Below, one piece after another: positions 22,222-34,319 of a stretch of DNA of 64,000 nt. Location: the NCBI GenBank assembly GCA_903813345.2, contig CAIIXF020000009.1, positions 21,541,759 to 21,605,758 of the forward strand, in the 5' to 3' direction. Each line of letters begins with the position of its first letter. Position 1 is the stretch's first letter. The DNA is from Owenia fusiformis (lineage: Eukaryota > Annelida > Polychaeta > Sabellida > Oweniidae). Both the position numbers and the translations under genes were made by a program. The notes beneath the pieces were generated by a model that was not told the DNA's origin, did no database searches, and saw only the letters and a list, made by a program, of their open reading frames with translations.

Positions 22222-24960
22222 TAAAGATATAATAACAATGATAATACATGAGATTTCGCTGTCTCTAATAACACTACTGGAGGTTTTTACACCATTTGGT
22301 CCTTTTCGTGATTTTTTTTTTGCAATTATTGAGCATATCAAATCTGGTTAATGCTTTAAATTTTGATAAGATGTAAAAAAGCAATCAAATGCTTATTGAA
22401 CAAAAGTTCCAATTGTTCAATAGGAAAAGAAACAGTGTCCACATAGAGGTTATTCTATTAACCTTACATTTGCCTGACTTGTCACATGTTGAGTCAGTTT
22501 TAATCATCTATTAGTAGGGTTGAATGATGGTAATATACATTCCTTATTAAGTTAAATTACATCAGATCTCTTTTAATGGCTTGGGGAAACGTTAACTTGA
22601 TTAGCCTAGTTCTGTGAAATAATTAGGTATACTAAGGATTCAAACATACCCTAATTTGATTGACAGTCTTTTAATAGAAACCCCATTATTAGGGCCAAAA
22701 ATGTGAATTAATAAGTGCAACTGCTGGTGAAACAAATATTTTGATGCTTTTGATCGGTTCCATGAAAAGCTCAACACAGGACACGCCACAAAGTAACAGG
22801 ACAGAAAAATTAGCATTTGCAAAACTCTGATGGCAGGCCCTTCAGGTTGGGGAGGGGGTGCAATAGATGTGACCAGGCCCCCACCTTTCTAAAGGGCATA
22901 TGCCACACCTCGCATTCCTAAAAACAATTGAAGTAAATTCTGCAAATCACATCAATAGCACATTGATATGGTGTTTTGGAGGTAGGGGACCAATCTTTGC
23001 TCTGACACCCCCAAAAAACCAAAAACAAAGGCATAATCTTTTCTTTTTTCTCTCAATTTAGTAGTCATTGTCTTAAACTCTAAACTCTCTACACTCTAAA
23101 AGTATCCAGAAATCACTATCACTAACACACTATTTTGGATTTGTAAAATTTCCTGGAATGAGAGGGCCACCTCTTCTTGCTTGCTACCTACAACCGATGC
23201 CATCAATCTAGCCAATAAATTATAGTTTCTCTGATGGATCAAAAGATGGCACAATTTATTGGAAACATATATTGAGTTTGATCACGGCAATCAAGGGAAA
23301 CCCTGTCAAGTGACACAGTACACGAGTGTTATCTCATTCAACTTTCAGATAATTAATTTCGCTAAATTAGCACATAAAACATTGATTTGGGGCTTCTTCA
23401 TTTGTAAGTAGATACGTTAATATGTGGTACGACTCAGCATGCAAAAAGTCGAGGGGGGTCTTGATTGGAGGTCAGTGGTCTTGGTCTTTTTCATACACCC
23501 CATTAATTTGGACTAAGGGTGTTAAGATGGTATTGCCCTAGTAATATAAAGTTTCTGCAACTGACATCAATTAAATTAATTTACCTAGTTTTCAATATCC
23601 GTTGTCACTCTTCAACACATTGTTTTGAAAGTAGTTCATTACACCATTGAAATCCATGTTAAATAACAGAACACTGGCCTAACTGATGTCAAATATAGAA
23701 AAGGATAGAAAATTGTATCCAAGCAATTGAGGTGCTGGAAAGAATAAATCATCAGCAATCAAAATTTCTTTATACAAGGGCCTGTTCCAGAAGTTCTTAT
23801 AAAAATGCTCTCACTTATAAGTTTATCATTCATTTTGCACAATATTTTCAGAGTAACTAGGTCATTTATTCCCTCATGAGTTGTAAAATAATTACATGCT
23901 GGTAATGAATATTTCTGAATTTATGGTTGCTATGGTAACCTCAATAATGCTATAGCGTGACAGGGTAATATTTGTGAAGTTTAAAATTGATTTTCTTTTG
24001 AATAAATGATCAAAATCCCATTACTGGGTAACATAATTCTACAAATGTCTGTTTTAACAGTAATTGCTGTTAATGTCCTCTTTTCATAAGTGTGAAATCA
24101 TTGTAAATCCTCTTTGATACTGAAACATGAACACTTAATGGTACATTAGACAAGACATGAGACACTAAGCTTTCGGTTCATCTATGTAAAGCAGTGCATA
24201 AAAAGTGACCAAACAGAGCCAAAGATTCAAACATGTTTGACTAGGACAACACATATATTTCACAAATCTGGCATCTACAATATTATCATTATTAAATAAT
24301 GTAGGTGTTACAACAGAAGGTATTACAACATTCTCCATACATCCCAGATAATGCTCCCTGGACTTTGTTGTGTTTTGACTTTGGACTGGCCCTAAAGAGA
24401 GGGATCCACATATCTCATATTTCAGAATATTTGTTGAAATTAAGAATGCTGTCAACAACTCACTAGAACTGCAAAAATGTGTACAAATAGTGGGCGGATA
24501 GATACCAGTGTATTTAAGTAGTGTATAAATGCAGAAGGATATTATTTTGAGTGTCTTCATTGATTTTTATCTCAAACAGGATTGCACTGTTGGATTAAGT
24601 TTTTCAGATTTTCAATATGAGTTATGACCAAGTGCCCCTACCATGGGGTAGGAAAAGTATACAAAAAGTTCTACTGATTAATCAATCTGAAAATTCTATG
24701 CTGTATAGGCAATTTCAAGTGATTACCTTTACTTTAGAAAGAGATACATCATTTTTATCAGCACTTCTTGATCAGCCTTTGTATATTGAGTTTATATTGT
24801 TTGAACGCATATTTTTACATGTTCTAAGTCTTGAACTGATAGGACCCATCATGTGTGACTTACCAAGGTATAGGACCTAAGTTCTGCTTTTGAACATCTG
24901 AGTTCAGATTTGGAAACCCACATCAGGATGTCGACAACCTCAAATTTTCATGCTAGCTTC
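22222..24960. other. Intronic sequence, no gene seen
   Basis: AT-rich. The 131-codon minus-strand frame at 24165-24560 has no recognisable motif, splice context or start context and is not called. Confidence 0.5.
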
Positions 24961-25007
24961 GCTCACTTTTTATCACACCATCGGTGGGATATAGTCGTTA
25001 TACTGGT

Positions 25008-25410
25008 TGTGGTCGTGATCGTGGTCGTGATCGTGATCGTCCCGCTTTTTGTCATCGCCGTTTAAGGAAAACTGCTCATCAGATTTTCTCCAAATTCGCA
25101 GAGATGATAGAGCATATGAAGTACTAGAGCTGAATAACTTTTTGGTGGCCATCTTGTTTTCTGGCGGCCATTTTGAAGGTTTTTCGAAAAATCTTGCCAT
25201 CGCCATTTCAGGAAAATCGCTTATTGGATTTCCTTCAAATTTACACAAATGATAGAGGATATCAAGTACTAGAGCTGAGTAACTTTTGGGCGGCCATCTT
25301 GTTTTCTGGCAGCCATTTTGAAGATTTTTCGAAGAATCGAAAAATCTTGTCATCGCCATTTCAGGAAAACTGCTCATTGGATTTCCTTCAAATTTACATT
25401 GGCATTCGGC
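25008..25410. repeat. GTGATCGTGGTC microsatellite plus about 145-bp tandem repeat, 3 units
   Basis: 25008-25042 is a GATCGTGGTCGT simple repeat. Units then start CATCGCCGTTTAAGGAAAAC (about 25054), CATCGCCATTTCAGGAAAAT (about 25198) and CATCGCCATTTCAGGAAAAC (about 25352), each with AGTACTAGAGCTGA and GGCCATCTTGTTTTCTGGC. Overlapping open frames on both strands simply reflect the period. Confidence 0.7.
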
Positions 25411-25489
25411 GGTTGATGGTTGGCAGTTGGCGATCAGTGTCTGAAACAAATTCTTACAACTTGCAATAACTTAACAAATACTGTTTAAA

Positions 25490-25735
25490 CTGACTTCAGA
25501 TTCATCTACAATTCTTCTGGAGTTCAAATTTGACTTTAGATTTAAGATTTGAACTACAATGACCCTCTCAAGGTCAAAAAAGGTTAAAAAAGGGTATTTT
25601 TTCAAATTGACTAATTTTTAATTCAAAATCATCAACAATGTTTTAAAAGTTCAAATCTGACGATAGATTTTAAATTTGACCTTCGCAAGGTAAAAAAAAG
25701 GTAAAAAAAGGTATTTTCAACTTCAAATTAACGAT
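25490..25735. repeat. About 120-bp direct duplication
   Basis: Two diverged copies of the order: ATCATCTACAA-like, AGTTCAAATTTGACTTTAGA / AGTTCAAATCTGACGATAGA, CTCAAGGTC / CGCAAGGTA, AAAAAAGGT and GGTATTTTT. Non-coding. Confidence 0.5.
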
Positions 25736-26370
25736 TTTTCTCACAAAATGGCTCAAGATGAAGCCTAAATCTTCTGATCAAGGGAAAAGCATGGTCATTT
25801 GTTAAAAAACTCACCCTCCTTTGTTTAGATTCGCCAAAGTGTAACAAAATAGAAAAGTTGTCCTAGCTTTTAAAAACCTCAATTATTGGAACCAATTTCA
25901 CCTGTTGGCTATATGTATTTTAGTTATACACAAACAGAGCAGGTCAGTGCCATTCATAATAACCTTATTCAGTAAAATTCACAAGTTAAAGATAATATAT
26001 TCAATCCAATGCCACATGTTACCATGGAAATGGCTCATCCCCGGGCATATGCAATTATGAATGAGACATTAAGATTTTCCCATATTGAAAGGAGGGCTCC
26101 TTATATAATAATAACCATTTCTATATAAAGTAAAAAGCCATCTACCTAATTAAATATCAGCTTGTACAGGAAGCTCTCATAGATTAGTAAAGAATGATAA
26201 GGTGGTTGTTTTGAGTTTCAGAATAATGTCATCTGGTTTTTTATTGCTTCTGGCTTTTAGTCAGGGTTGGAGGGGGGGGGGGGGGGGTGCAATCACTCCA
26301 AAAATTTCAGTCAGGGGGTATGACTGGGCATTGAAGCAACCCGGAAAAAATCTTTTTTTTAAGATTCGTT

Positions 26371-26500
26371 TTGAATGTACAAAAAATTGATACAACTTCC
26401 TTCAAAATTGAGCTAGAAGCTTCAAATAAAAGGTGTTTTAAAGTAAAGCTCTTTTCTTCTTCCATCCACTGGTTGTATTATTGGGGGGGGGGGGGGGGTG
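26371..26500 (+). repeat. Dispersed repeat (GAGCTAGAAGCTTCAAATAA family), copy 1
   Basis: CTTCCTTCAAAATTGAGCTA with GAAGCTTCAAATAAAA, then AAAGCTCTTTTCTTC and a long G-run (about 26485-26498). Matches 50758-50880 (+) and 51175-51340 (-). Another long G-run is at about 26271-26287. Family unknown. Confidence 0.6.
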
Positions 26501-27102
26501 CGCCTATGCAGCAGGTGACCTTTTGTCTATTTTTGTATCACAGCTTATTTGACAAAATAGCAATACAGTCAGCACATCAGTTCATACAAAGTCATACAAA
26601 GAAATTGCATAGCCTCCTGGATGCGAGTAGAAATGATCTTGATTTACGTCATTAAAAATTCAGTCAAACTGATGTCATATTTGGAATCTACATGTAAAGT
26701 TACATCTAGAGAATGTGGTTTTGAAAAGAGTTTATCAACTTTGAAAATTTAATTTTCTTTGAAAATGTGACATCTAGGTCGGGGAGATTCTCCATAGACC
26801 CCATGTTGTAAAGTCACAAAAAGTGAAATATCTTTTTAATTTGAAAAGTAAACCACTAAGACTGATGAATATTCAAGTTAAAGGGAATTTTGTAATAACC
26901 TGCCATGTTATTTCCCCCGAATCAGCCACCTGGTGGCAAAACTGGTAACTACCTACTCGCATCTTGGTAATTAATTTTGATCTTTGTAAATGGTACATCA
27001 AAAGCCCGTTGAATGTTTGAATTGTTCAAGTAATTGTTATTTGTCAACTTATTCTTCTAATAATGTAACACTTCTCTGCTTAAAGATTCTCGCAATCTTT
27101 AT

Positions 27103-27142
27103 CCAATCAGCGTTTGCGAGTGTGTCGGCTCACGTATAAAAG
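27103..27142 (+). promoter_or_regulatory. CCAAT plus TATA promoter-like pair
   Basis: CCAATCAG (27103-27110) lies 24 bp before TATAAAAG (27135-27142), the spacing of a classical Pol II core promoter, which would start transcription near 27165 on the plus strand. No open frame or exon is recognisable downstream, so this may be a non-coding transcript, a decayed gene or chance. Confidence 0.25.
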
Positions 27143-29435
27143 GGGAATCCAACTCAAATCCATGCAGGGGTGTATGAGGTACTCGAATAGGAAAGAGCTC
27201 GTGAAATCTGAATTTATATGCACATGGTCAATGTTTACACATGTTTGGAGTTATTGAAGAAAATGTGATATGGGTGTGGTTCCGAATTTGAAGTCATTGC
27301 TGGAAAATATGATTTTAATACGTGAAATTATATCTATAAATACAGCACTAAAAATAACAGTACACTTGAAGTACATGTATGATTGTGTCCAGAAATTTTG
27401 AGACCCTTACAGAAAATTCTGTCTGCATTTTGTCACCATTGCTCTTCCCGCATTCTAGTGCTGTTTGAATGAATATATTAATTAATGTATTTCTAACTAA
27501 AATATATCACATTTTTTTATAAACCACAAACATTTAGATCATAAAAAAATATTCAATACTTGAGTGAGCACGATATGCAAGGGCTACTAAGTTGACACAG
27601 TAAATGACCACTGATATTGTGTTAGCAAATATGTATTAGCAGAATACGCTGTGTGCATGGACTAACACCCCCCACTTTCATAGTGAAGTGACTAATTGGT
27701 TTATGTTTACGTTTTAATGTGTTTTGGGTTCCTCGTTACAGCAAAGGGGGCCAGTAAAGTAGACTAACATGTTTGCATGGCAAATTTTGATCGAATATGT
27801 GAGACACTTTAATGAGAATTCATTGAATAGCCCATTAAATAACAAATGCTAGTTTTCTTCACTACAATATGAGAAATTTCGCTAGGATGGATAAGAAAGC
27901 TTAATGAGGATCTCGGGAGCAGCATCAAAACACCAAATTTCCAAATTTTGCATTTTATACTGCAGTGTAGAAAAATAGCATGAAGGTTAAAATAAACTTA
28001 AAAATCAAATGTTCATATTAGAAAAAGTGTTTAACATATCATGATTTATAATTTACAATTTGTTGCATGTGTCTTATGTATGCTGTGTGATTCTATAAAG
28101 CCAAGAACTCCTTATTTAATCCATCAGGATAAATGATCATCGAGAGTACAATCAAGCCACCGGTTTCAGTACAATCAATTACAAGACAAATACAATAAAA
28201 CCCCTATAGTACAATCACTTTAGAGCAATGCGGCCTTGAGCAGAATCAATATTTCTACAAGATTTCACTCATTCGTCCTAATCGAACCATTGAGCTGCCA
28301 CGATGCAGTGATGCTGAATTAACAGTCTTGTAGGTTTTGATTCAAAAGTATCATCCTTCCCTATTGGGGAGGTCACAATACCATTAATGGTCCACCTCCT
28401 TTCTTAATACGACATCGTGAAAAGTATATATTTTTTGTTTTATGGTCACACTAAGAAGTTCATTCATATTGTCACAATATATCCTCACCTTTTTTCGTGT
28501 ACTGGCATTTGACACTTTGGGTTTGGTGTATGTAACAAAGTGCTATACTTTTGTAGCCATTCGTAATTAACTTATATGGTGGTGACATTTAAATCCTTGT
28601 TTTGATTTATCATGATATGATAATAGAACTTGTAGCAGACAGTATTAATACAGTGAAGAAATCCCTGAGGTAATACATCAAAATTAATGTTCACTCAACC
28701 ATCTATTCGGGTTGCGGGGGCTGCATAATGGTTATTTGTGAGTTTTGCTTGCTTGAGATATATTTTGTTTTATGATCAAGTGATCATTTAGTGGCCATGT
28801 CAATCAATCTTCATTTGGTTTGATGACAAAGGAACTCAAAAACAATTAACTTTGGATTTTGAAATGCTTTGATGTAGTGATATATTCTCTATGCGAGAAA
28901 ATTGATGCCGTTTTAAGGGCGTAAGCATACAATATGGTAGACAAAAGCATATGTTCTCGGCTTTCTTTTTTTGGTCTATGTGTAGAAGACAATTTGTGTT
29001 GTTGAAAACAATGATTTAAAAGAAGTAGATGTGATTTAGAAATTTGAGGGTAAATTTTGAAATTTTTTTGACAATTTTACAACATTTTTTGTTATCATTT
29101 TTAAAGGTCCAGTAGTTCATACTTTATTTCAGAATAATCCTTAGAGTTGTAAAGTTATCTAACAATTTCCCCTTCTCCTTTCTTTAAGTTATTTTTTTCT
29201 CATGGGGTTTAATAAAATCAGTTCTGACTTGCAGTCACCAATAATGTGTTCTAGGCTATTAGCCTTACAAAAAAGTAATCATCGGATAACATAAATCTGA
29301 CAGTTATTTATCTCTAGCACAAACAAGCCTAGATAGTTCAATCAGAACTTGGGGGTATTAGAAGGGGTATTTGCCTTATGCATTAAGCATTCATAAGATG
29401 AAGAATGACTTTTAAGTACTATAGATGTATCCCTC
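27143..29435. other. Non-coding sequence downstream of the receptor gene
   Basis: AT-rich, no recognised repeat. A TTTATT at 29123-29128 is an AATAAA on the minus strand about 310 bp beyond the receptor stop codon and could be its polyadenylation signal. Confidence 0.4.
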
Positions 29436-30515
29436 TCATTCCAAATTATGTGTGACCATGTCCATTGATATTGAGCTGCTTGTTAGTCTTCTTCTGAGAG
29501 TCACCAGTCTCATATGTTTCGGTGTGGTTTCCTCATCTGAGCACTTTAAACAAAAATAGCATTTTACGTCACGTAGTTTTAATTCATATTGTTTCCATAT
29601 CTCCTGTGTGCGAAGACTGTAAACTATTGGGTCCAGTAACATGGTCATTACAGGGGCACATTCCAAAAATAATGTGTATTTAGTGATCTTCAGTTGAACT
29701 AATACAAAGTATAGGACTGAAGGCATCAACAGAAGGAATGACATTAGCGTCAGCATCAATGTTGTTATGCTTCCTCTGTAGGTATCTCTGATCTTTGCCA
29801 TCCTTGCTAGTTTCTTCGTGCATTTTTTAGCTCTGCGCATTGCTGCCAGTACGCGTAACACTAACCCTATTGAAGTTAAGTAACAAATGATATGCAGCAA
29901 AGGCAACGCAAATGCCCGACAATATTTTCCAAATATTGAGTGTTTGGGGAATATCCTTAAAAGAGCACTAATCAATGGAATTGAAAACATTGAAATAATC
30001 CAGGTCATCAGTATGTAGTTATGAACACGTGAGCGTGTCAACAGAGAGGAGCCTTTGAGCGGATGACGTACTGCAATGTATCGTACTAAGGCTATTCCAA
30101 CCAATGAGAGCACAGCAACAAAGTAAGATGTGGCCCAGGGTACATCGAGGACCCAGAATGTTATAATCCAAATAAATTCACTATGCTTTTTCATGACGAA
30201 TCCATATATAATCTCACGAGTTAGACTGAATATAGATGTTACTATGTTTGCTCCAGCCAGATTCATAAATAGTTTGTTAGTGGCTTTAACAGCTCCTCTC
30301 ATGTTACTTACCAGTATTATAGCTGTTATGTTGAGTGCTATTGTCATTATACAAAGTGGAAAGTGTATGATATAAAATATAGTTTTCTCTAAAGAAAATG
30401 ATTTGGTGTCTCCTTCTTCAATGATAGCGCATTGGTTTCTGAGATTGACTGGAAAGGTGTATGGCAGGAAGGTTGCATTATCACCTCCTAAGATAGAGCA
30501 GTCCATCACTGCCAT
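29436..30515 (-). CDS. Orphan rhodopsin-class (class A) G-protein-coupled receptor, single exon
   Basis: A complete 359-residue frame. The ATG at 30515 has a good context (ACAATGG) and an in-frame TGA seven codons upstream. Seven hydrophobic segments: about 46-70, 80-105, 115-146, 167-185, 201-224, 250-272 and 284-302. Class A landmarks are N62 (TM1), LAGAN 86-90 (TM2), VRY 144-146 at the end of TM3, W172 (TM4), P205 (TM5), P265 (TM6) and DPIVY 295-299 (TM7), then an amphipathic helix 8 and cysteines 319, 322 and 325 for possible palmitoylation. The N-terminus has an N-glycosylation site (NAT, 13-15). Unusual: Asn replaces the sodium-site Asp in TM2, DRY is VRY, the CWxP motif is LLMP, and there is no cysteine at the top of TM3 although C199 is present in loop 2. 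A membrane receptor for an unknown ligand; subfamily not assignable. Nested antisense in the CCDC57 intron. Confidence 0.9.
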   Translation of the reverse strand: MAVMDCSILGGDNATFLPYTFPVNLRNQCAIIEEGDTKSFSLEKTIFYIIHFPLCIMTIALNITAIILVSNMRGAVKATNKLFMNLAGANIVTSIFSLTREIIYGFVMKKHSEFIWIITFWVLDVPWATSYFVAVLSLVGIALVRYIAVRHPLKGSSLLTRSRVHNYILMTWIISMFSIPLISALLRIFPKHSIFGKYCRAFALPLLHIICYLTSIGLVLRVLAAMRRAKKCTKKLARMAKIRDTYRGSITTLMLTLMSFLLLMPSVLYFVLVQLKITKYTLFLECAPVMTMLLDPIVYSLRTQEIWKQYELKLRDVKCYFCLKCSDEETTPKHMRLVTLRRRLTSSSISMDMVTHNLE

Positions 30516-30984
30516 TGTTAATCGCCTCCTCTCTCAGATTGAAGTGTTATGTTATTCAAAAAATGTCATCTCCACTTCTACAAGAGATTGAGCACTTCTA
30601 AATCCCATATCTATATAGATTTTAAATGTTTCTGTGTTGTTTGAATGTTATGGATTATCTATGCTAGAGATAACCATTCATCAATTGACTCTTTATCCAT
30701 ATGCAGTCAGCTTAATCGTTACTACTGTAGAACTAGAATTAAGTGAATATCCTCTCAAAGTGACATGGTTTCGTTGTCCTGATTTACCTGGCCTGTTTTC
30801 TTTTCATTATATAAGTTGCCTACTTCAGGAACCTGAAGAAAATTGAATAACATTAGAGTAGGGTATTGCCTTTATAGCTGAAACTTAATAAACGGAATTG
30901 TAACTGTTCCGTCATTGGAGGATTCATTCCATTCATAAATATAATGATCTATATAATGATTGAAATAAAGAAAAAATATATATA

Positions 30985-32037
30985 CAGGGTGTCCGGAAAG
31001 TAAAGATACCTGTTAAGAGATGAAATTGCTCCAGAATGTAGAAGGACACTAAAGCAATATATCCTGCAACGGTCATGACTTTTAGTTTTAAAATGAGAAA
31101 GTTATGGTCGTTATGGTAACGGGAGTCGAGGGTATGTGGAGCAACGTCACAAATGTTATTTACAAATCTCTTTCCTGCTCATAACATCTTGGCATTCTAC
31201 CATCTATTCCTATATTACATCAAATTATGTACTACAACAGCATAAGGATTAGTACTGTAACATTATTTGATATCTTCATATAACTACTATCATTGAATAT
31301 TTAATATTTTCCCCATTATCTAAACATTTTTGGTGCGTCTTGACCGCCGATTCAAAGACTTGACAAAATCATTGCTGTCCGTCTTTCAAATTGCTTATAG
31401 CATTGACTTCCAGCTGAGACTCATTTTGTATGTTGACCTTCTACAAATATTACTTTCAGATGGTCATTAGGTAGAAGTCAAAAAAGGCTCTATAGGTGAA
31501 TATGGGGCATTGTATAGAAAGGTTTAATGTCTATACAATCCATTATAAGAATTGTTTTCTTTGCTTTGAGAATTGGTGTATTATGGAGATGCAATATTGC
31601 CTTTCCAACTAATCCAGAGACTGTTTTTTTCTCTTAACACTTGCCACGGTATGGTATTTCTTTGATTGTACTGGTTAGTGACAAAAAATAGTTCTGATGT
31701 GTAGCAATGACATCATTATATAAAAGGAAAAACTATGACAGTAATAATACAAACCAAACAAAGCAAAACATTGATAGAAAATACAACAAAAAACACTGTT
31801 TCAGATGGTTGTATTTTAGCAATTTTTTACATTTTAGCGATGTTCTGGAACTGCTCCGCATACCTATCACACCTGTAACCATAACAACCAATAACTTGAA
31901 CACGTTAAAACTATATGTGATGAAAGTTGGTCGATATATTGTAATAATCTTCCTCTACAATCTGTAGCAGTTTCATTTCAAAAGACCCAAATCTCTTAAA
32001 ATAAGAGCATTTGTACCTTTACTTTCCGGACACCCTG
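30985..32037. mobile_element. Mariner-type non-autonomous element, 1053 bp
   Basis: Left end CAGGGTGTCCGGAAAGTAAA with GATACC, right end GGTACCTTTACTTTCCGGAC-type inverted match ending CACCCTG, each flanked by TATA. CAGGGTGTC termini and a TA target are typical of mariner relatives. I find no transposase frame inside. It lies 470 bp upstream of the receptor start codon. Confidence 0.75.
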
Positions 32038-32840
32038 TATATGGAATGTGTCAATCATTTATATCAATTTGATATTGGAGATAAAGAGAAACATTATGGT
32101 GTTTAAGCTTGCATATAAAATTGAAATACCAACCTGTACGTATGACCAATTACCCATACAAATGCATCAGTTAAATATTTTACGTTCACATTTAGGTTGT
32201 GAAAAACATTGCAAGCTTAAACTCCCTAATGTCAGAATTCCAAATACTGGAAATGTAATTTAAATAGTTTTATTATGTGATATTGACTTATTGCTCACAA
32301 CAGGATATGAAGTGTCAGATGTCATACACCCAGTCATTTGTAGCGGGCGATTCCTGTGTAATCACCTACTTGCACATGACCAGCCACATGACTTTATGTT
32401 ACAGTGTAGGCGCAAGGTACAATGATCAGATTATTTTTTGGGTTATGCCAACAAATTGCTTTCAAAACATGTTCAAGCTCATTAACTTCAGACACTGATA
32501 TGATTTATTTATGATGTTTTACGAGTTATATCCTACCAGATTGATCAATAAAATCAAAAATTGTGTGCTTACTGACATCGGTGTGCAAAGATTTAATTTA
32601 TTTCAAATTTTGCCATGAATTCAATTTTTAATGCTTCTCAATAATCTTCAAATCATTGCTATGATTTCTATTAGAAATGGTTTGACTTCCCCAAATCAAT
32701 TACAAATTAAATTAAATTATCAATTTAAATTTATTCTTTAGTCCTGGATTTTGATAATGGAGCTTAAATTGTAGGTAAAGCGGCATTAGAATTGTTTCTT
32801 TTCATAGTTAGGGTTTGTTTCCCTTATAAAGAGCCCAACA
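32038..32840. other. Non-coding sequence, no gene seen
   Basis: AT-rich, with two short frames lacking any recognisable feature. Confidence 0.5.
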
Positions 32841-33261
32841 TACACCAATGGGGCAAGTTGGGACCTCCATAGCCTTAACATCGCATGTGACCTTGTGGGT
32901 ATTCATGGGATTTTGCCCCATGGAGTCCGTGAGACTCCATGGGATTCCGTCGGATTTTGCCCCTTAGAGTCCCATGTGGAATTCAATGGGGCAAGATGAA
33001 GCAAAATCCCTCGGAATTCCCACCTTGCCCCATAGAGATTCCATGTGCCATAGTGGGATTTTCGATCATATGACGTGTTTTATGAAACCCAACATACACC
33101 AATGGAGCACCACCATGGGACTCGATGGGGCATGATGGGATTCCACGGGCAAAGTCATCAAGGTTCCTTGGGACTATGTGGGATATGATGGTGCAAGTTG
33201 GGATTCGATGGGGCAAGATGGTACTCAATGGAGCAAGTGGGATTTTGCCCCATTGGTGTAT
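32841..33261. repeat. TIR element filled with CCATGGGG-type minisatellite
   Basis: Left end TACACCAATGGGGCAA, right end TTGCCCCATTGGTGTA, perfect inverse. The interior is a degenerate minisatellite of GGGATTTTGCCCCAT- and GATGGGGCAAGATGG-like units. An internal end-like copy (CCCAACATACACCAATGG) is at 33089-33106. Open frames on both strands follow from the unit. No target duplication seen. Confidence 0.6.
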
Positions 33262-33850
33262 ACTTTGCTTAACTGGTGTACACTTAAATGTTTTTCTTTT
33301 TCCTGCTGGGCTCTGTAACAATTTTTGGTCCTTTCCCTTTGGCACTTGTTCTTATATATTGACATATATTTCAAAATTAAATAAAAATGTAATTTCATAT
33401 ATTTTCTTATTAGTTATACTGTATGCTTATATCTTCCCTATTTCACCCTTGGTATACGCAGCTAACGAAAATTGACCGGTACGGGTCAAAAGCTGGACCG
33501 GTACGGGTTAACGGTTTTATTTGAATTTAAAACAGCCATAACTTGCTCAATATTGACTTCCTCGTGTCTAATTTGAAATATATGATGCCTCCCGATGCTT
33601 ATAAGTACCCCAATTTTTTACAGATTTTTAAACGGACCAAAACTCTCTAAATGCGCATTTATGCTCTTTTCTCTCGAGAACGACTGTCTCATTTTCACAA
33701 TAACGTTTATTTAGTACTTCTAAAATATAGATTCTATTTTTCCCCATCAAGGTATGATGTAAATGACATGCTATTTACATCTTGTGAGTTTCAATGACGC
33801 GCGTTTGATTTTATAAAAAATGCCAAACTTTGTGACAAAGAATTTCATCC

Positions 33851-33924
33851 TGCTTGCAGCGAGAAGACGGACCGGTTCGGGGCAATCTGCTTGCAGCGAG
33901 AAGACGGACCGGTTCGGGGCAATA
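33851..33924 (+). repeat. 37-bp tandem duplication with GGACCGGTTCGGGG
   Basis: Two identical 37-bp units starting TGCTTGCAGCGAGAAGACGG. A related motif, GACCGGTACGGGT, occurs twice at about 33475-33510. Exact identity implies a recent duplication. Confidence 0.8.
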
Positions 33925-34319
33925 GCTGATGAATTCAATCATCAACTTTAAATTTTCAGTCATATTTGGGACAATTAATTGCATTTTGTTCAACGTTCTT
34001 TCCATCTACTAAGTTTCATTGGTCTATTCTAAATGATCACGATTTTATGGTCATTTTACATAACATGCTTCATTATAAATGCCAAATATCAAAATCACCC
34101 AATTTGGATCTACAAAATTTTATCTTTCGAGCTATTTCAAAGAAAATGAGTATACTAACTACCTTAGAACCATCAAAGGTTTGAAAGAAGAGATTAAAAG
34201 GAAAATGAGAGGCATTACACAAGATGTCTGTGAGTGTGTAGTTTCAACGGATGCCTCCAAAGTGGGACATGCATTTTTGAGTATGTTTCATAAAACGGCC
34301 ATAAAATAGTAACCATTAT

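Noticed and set aside
24165-24560. 131-codon minus-strand frame
   Set aside because: Composition is like translated AT-rich intron, with no motif and no neighbouring exon.
33974-34309. Overlapping 72-76-codon frames before the CAC-TIR element
   Set aside because: No family resemblance or splice context; two frames overlap on the same strand.
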